From assembly GCA_001723855.1 (NCBI GenBank), contig MCBC01000051.1, forward strand, positions 1 through 34,837: DNA of 34,837 bases, in the 5' to 3' direction. This DNA comes from Candidatus Altarchaeales archaeon WOR_SM1_86-2. Its GTDB lineage: Archaea; Altiarchaeota; Altiarchaeia; IMC4; MCBC01. Positions 32,547 to 34,837 of this stretch are shown in pieces. The position numbers and the translations under genes were made by a program. The notes below the pieces were generated by a model. The model did not search any database and had not been told where the DNA came from. It worked only from the letters and a program-made list of their open reading frames with translations. Position 1 is the stretch's first letter. The number at the start of each line of letters is the position of its first letter.

Positions 32547-32563
32547 TTAAGTTGTTGAGACAC
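32545..32563 (-). repeat. Right terminal inverted repeat of the IS630 element
   Basis: Reverse complement of the left end, perfect over 19 bp; it overlaps the last codon and stop of the transposase. Confidence 0.95.
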
Positions 32564-32723
32564 TAGCACCAAACTTATCTCCCCGCAAGGGTTTAAAATG
32601 ATAAGGATTTTCAAGAATTTGCAAAACTTTCTTGTTGATAATATCTAATTGTTTCTTGCTTTTCTTCTTTAATTTCTCAAACTTCTTATCTGCTTCATCA
32701 GAAATATCTAATGCATATTCCAT
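32564..32723 (-). pseudogene. RelE-type toxin, 5' fragment cut off by IS630
   Basis: Reads MEYALDISDEADKKFEKLKK, then KQLDIINKKVLQILENPYHF and KPLRGDKFGA, the N-terminal half of a RelE/ParE toxin. In the present state it runs into the IS and ends after a few extra residues. A GTG at 32729 that overlaps the antitoxin stop (GTGA) is an alternative start. Toxin and antitoxin would be translationally coupled. The toxin is disrupted, so the antitoxin is probably no longer needed. Confidence 0.85.
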
Positions 32724-32725
32724 AT

Positions 32726-32947
32726 TCACAACCCGTACTGCTCTGCAAAACTTTTAACGCGAATGAATTTTCCCTTTCTAATCTCTTCAAGTTTTTCCAA
32801 ATATTCTCGTTTGGCTTCTGGCTCGGTTTCTATCATTGACTCCATAAATAATTCTATTTGCCGGCCCATGCTTATTCCATGTTCTGTGCAAAAAGTGGAA
32901 AATTTATTATATACTTCCTCTTGCACATCAAATGTTTTTAATGCCAT
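32726..32947 (-). CDS. RelB-like antitoxin (ribbon-helix-helix N-terminus)
   Basis: 73 residues. The N-terminal half (MALKTFDVQEEVYNKFSTFC, then ISMGRQIELFMESMI) fits a short RHH-type DNA-binding domain, and the charged C-terminal half (KREYLEKLEEIRKGKFIRVK) would wrap the toxin. It lies directly upstream of the RelE-type gene with overlap. The family relation is by pattern and neighbourhood; RelB versus another antitoxin class is not settled. The gap 32948-33063 upstream is A/T-rich and would carry its promoter. Confidence 0.75.
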   Translation of the reverse strand: MALKTFDVQEEVYNKFSTFCTEHGISMGRQIELFMESMIETEPEAKREYLEKLEEIRKGKFIRVKSFAEQYGL

Positions 32948-33063
32948 TTTAGTTATTTTTAAATATTTGGGTTTTATCCTTAATAAATTAAAGTAATTTT
33001 ATCCCCCCCTAACAAACAATTTTTGATTATGATGAATGGAAATGAATGAAATAACTCTCTTCT

Positions 33064-33582
33064 TTAATTCTTTTTATCAGGGAGGGCATTATACTGATTT
33101 ATAAATAGTAAGTAGAGGTGATCAATGATTCTATCATTCTTTACATAAAAAACTATTGGGGGGTGATTCTGCGAGTCTTTGTCTGCATCAAGAAGCCATA
33201 TCTTCGCTAATTTATCATTTCTGTCTGCACCTAAAATTGCAAATCCCCAACCAGGTGCATTGTCAAGCACCTTTGGACCCCATATTTTGTTCTTTGCATC
33301 ATCACCAAGTTTAGATATATATGACTCAATTTTTTCCCATCGATCTTCTTTTGACCCATCAATGATGTATTTTATTTTTGGAACTTTGTCATTAATAAAA
33401 TAGCCCATCCAAAACTTTTTGAACCCACTTTCTTTGTCAGCAAATGTTAATGGGGGATTATAATAACAAATCTCCCCCGGCAATCTGTGTTTGTTTATCA
33501 TGTCTTCAGATTCATCAGGATCATGCACGATTTCAACAACCGGCGACTTAGTTTCTTTTTTATCAATCTTTTTTGCAAGCAA
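33064..33582 (-). CDS. Unknown protein, probable C-terminal part of a frameshifted membrane protein
   Basis: 172 residues in this frame, starting only at a TTG. The body (ADKESGFKKFWMGYFINDKV, WGPKVLDNAPGWGFAILGAD, PIVFYVKNDRIIDHLYLLFI) is a well-formed soluble alpha/beta domain with no hit I can name. Its ending resembles the C-terminal pattern seen in some effector or sensor domains of regulators; this is a weak impression. Upstream in other frames are two hydrophobic segments that would join it to form a two-TM anchored protein. Confidence 0.6.
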   Translation of the reverse strand: MLAKKIDKKETKSPVVEIVHDPDESEDMINKHRLPGEICYYNPPLTFADKESGFKKFWMGYFINDKVPKIKYIIDGSKEDRWEKIESYISKLGDDAKNKIWGPKVLDNAPGWGFAILGADRNDKLAKIWLLDADKDSQNHPPIVFYVKNDRIIDHLYLLFINQYNALPDKKN

Positions 33583-33746
33583 AAGTAATCCCCCAAAAAA
33601 ATGCTAAATAAGTAATAACAATTATCATTGCATTCTCAAGCGATATCTTTTTGAAGTATAACAATTAAAACAGGTACACAGTACATCAATACAAAACTGA
33701 CCACTACCATAATTTCCTTCCCTTTTAGATCGGAATTTAAATCCAT
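33583..33746 (-). pseudogene. Out-of-frame two-TM segment belonging upstream of the unknown protein
   Basis: ATG 33746 opens a 36-residue frame (MDLNSDLKGKEIMVVVSFVL, then MYCVPVLIVILQKDIA) that stops at 33636. The next frame reads ENAMIIVITYLAFFWG, a second hydrophobic helix. A third frame after the T7G5 run gives LLLLAKKIDKKE, the start of the 33064 protein. One missing and one extra base would join all three into a single two-TM protein. Either two indels have disabled it or the run was misread. Confidence 0.55.
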
Positions 33747-33802
33747 TTTTAATCTGATTTTTTGTGTTGTATCTTCGCCGAGTAATATGTCATATAACTA
33801 TG

Positions 33803-33830
33803 GCATAAACGACAAAAATGTCGTATAATG
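33803..33830. other. dif-like palindrome, copy 1 (imperfect)
   Basis: Starts with the same 19 bases as copy 2 (GCATAAACGACAAAAATGTC, continuing GT) but its right arm has diverged (ATAATG). The spacing to copy 2 is 41 bp. It lies beside a Xer-type recombinase gene. Confidence 0.5.
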
Positions 33831-33843
33831 TCTCAATTTGGGG

Positions 33844-33871
33844 GCATAAACGACAAAAATGTCGTTTATGC
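33844..33871. other. dif-like palindrome, copy 2 (perfect)
   Basis: A 28-bp site made of two 11-bp arms (GCATAAACGAC and GTCGTTTATGC) around a 6-bp centre (AAAAAT). This is the same layout as Xer dif sites. A role as terminator is less likely because no T-run follows. The rest of 33747-33941 has no gene that I can see. Confidence 0.55.
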
Positions 33872-33941
33872 TTCCTTTAGATTAATCAAAGATATTAATT
33901 ATTGATTGAATATAAACAAAAATTAAATATTTATTTTACAA

Positions 33942-34828
33942 CTACAGATCATCTAAGGGGCTTCTAATTTTTCCAATATTTTTTGTGCTTGCATGAGTGT
34001 AGATTTCAGTAGTTTTCGTACTCTGATGACCCAACAACTCTTGAATATATCTTATGTCAACACCGCTTTCCAAAAGGTGCGTAGCGAAGGAGTGTCTTAA
34101 ACTATGAATTGAAACATCCTTTTTAATGTCTGTATTCTTGACTGCATTATCAAATATTCTCTGTGCACTTCTTGTGCTTAAATGTCTTGTCTTTTTTGCC
34201 CCAGAAAAAAGCCAGTTTTTTGGTTGATATGTTTTTAAATATAAATTCAGGGTTTTCAGTGCTTTATCGGAAAGTATTGTATAGCGATCTTTTCTTCCTT
34301 TCGCGCCTTTAACATGAATTAACTTTCTCTCGGCATCAACATCTTCAACCTTTAACTTTACGACCTCACTGACTCTCAAACCAGCAGAGTAGGTAAGCAT
34401 GAGAATTGCTTTATGTTTGATATTATCTGTAGATTCAAGTATCAGTCTCACATCTTTGCGACTTAAGATAACCGGAAGTTTCTTCTCCTTTCTTGGTCGG
34501 GGAAGATCATCTATGGTTTTGGGCATATTTAACACACGGTCATACAGGAATTTTATAGCACTTACTGCCTGATCATGATATGATCTTAGACTTTTTCCTT
34601 GTCAATCAAATGCAACATGTAATCTCTGATATGTTCTTCATCAAGGTCTTTTGGGTCTTTTGTAAAACAACGAGTGTATCGTTCAATATGGTGCAAATAT
34701 GATTTTATGGTCTTCTGGCTGTAACCTCTTAGTTTGAGTTCTTTCTTTGCTGTTTCCATGATTTGGGTATGGTTTAGTACCTGTTTATCATCCTTTTGAT
34801 TGACAGAAACCCGTAGTGTGGGATCCAA
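33942..34828 (-). pseudogene. Xer-type tyrosine recombinase, frameshifted
   Basis: The N-terminal SAM-like core-binding domain (KKELKLRGYSQKTIKSYLHH) reads to a stop after DKEKV near 34587. The catalytic domain continues in another frame (SAIKFLYDRVLNMPKTIDD, KEKKLPVILSRKDVRLILES). All catalytic residues are visible: Arg in SAGLRVSEV, Lys in KGAKGRKDRY, HSLRHSF, the His in LLGHQST and Tyr in TEIYTH. Restoring one base in the short T/A run at 34592-34596 joins the halves into a 272-residue protein from ATG 34759. The frame is also open to the window end, so the start could lie outside. It may act on the dif-like sites. Confidence 0.85.
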
Positions 34829-34837
34829 TCGGATATT

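Larger units (their letters stand above)
31370..32563 (+). mobile_element. IS630-family insertion sequence
   Basis: About 1194 bp between two TA dinucleotides (31368-31369 and 32564-32565), the target-site duplication typical of IS630/Tc1. The ends carry perfect inverted repeats beginning GTGTCTCAACAACTTAATT. It contains one transposase frame with lesions. It is inserted in the RelE-type toxin gene. The perfect ends suggest a fairly recent insertion, but the transposase has since been damaged. Confidence 0.93.

Noticed and set aside
33803..33871. Two similar repeats as a small CRISPR array
   Set aside because: Only two copies, one degenerate, with a 13-bp gap between them and no cas genes; the palindromic dif-like layout fits better.

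Overview
The window is archaeal DNA. It carries archaeal-type valyl-tRNA synthetase, uL2, uS4, aIF5A, replication factor C large subunit, RNase P Rpp30, TrmI, TrmJ and NadM. Many genes have A/T-rich TATA-like boxes a short distance upstream and few have Shine-Dalgarno sequences. Lineage cannot be fixed by reading alone. The single-gene ribosomal loci, CGC-type lipoproteins and many pilin-like surface proteins would fit an uncultured euryarchaeal or Altiarchaeota-like genome, but that is a guess.

Left edge (1-0.8 kb): the 3' part of a Bro-N phage-antirepressor-type gene. Core block (0.8-8.6 kb): valS, a TauE-type exporter, a tandem helical-repeat protein, hom, rps4, nadM and a sugar-nucleotidyltransferase, on alternating strands with very tight or overlapping ends. 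Surface and regulatory block (8.6-22.6 kb): a membrane-anchored winged-helix protein, a large secreted subtilisin with accessory domains, then (after a small membrane protein, rpl2 and rnp3) a run of exported proteins. These are a truncated and a full-length pilin-like CARDB protein, a Cys/Pro-rich secreted protein, a Cys-ladder repeat protein with a pilin-like N-terminus, and another pilin-like membrane-anchored protein. Together they look like a cell-surface or filament locus; no assembly ATPase or prepilin peptidase is present in the window.

Core block 2 (22.6-30.4 kb): argH, two CGC-type lipoproteins (one a Rieske-like fold that has lost both histidine ligands), trmI, a small coiled-coil gene, aIF5A, rfcL, the remnant of an archaeal AAA ATPase, trmJ and thiC.

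Mobile, decaying block (30.4-34.8 kb): a group II intron ribozyme of about 673 nt without an ORF (minus strand), an IS630-family element with perfect inverted repeats inserted at a TA inside a RelE-type toxin gene, the RelB-like antitoxin, an apparently frameshifted two-TM protein, two dif-like 28-bp palindromes, and a frameshifted Xer-type tyrosine recombinase. Several genes here carry single-base lesions at homopolymers, so real decay and assembly error must both be considered. Clusters of short hairpins with 3-nt loops occur in three intergenic regions, each just upstream of a gene start, and are not explained by any annotated feature.
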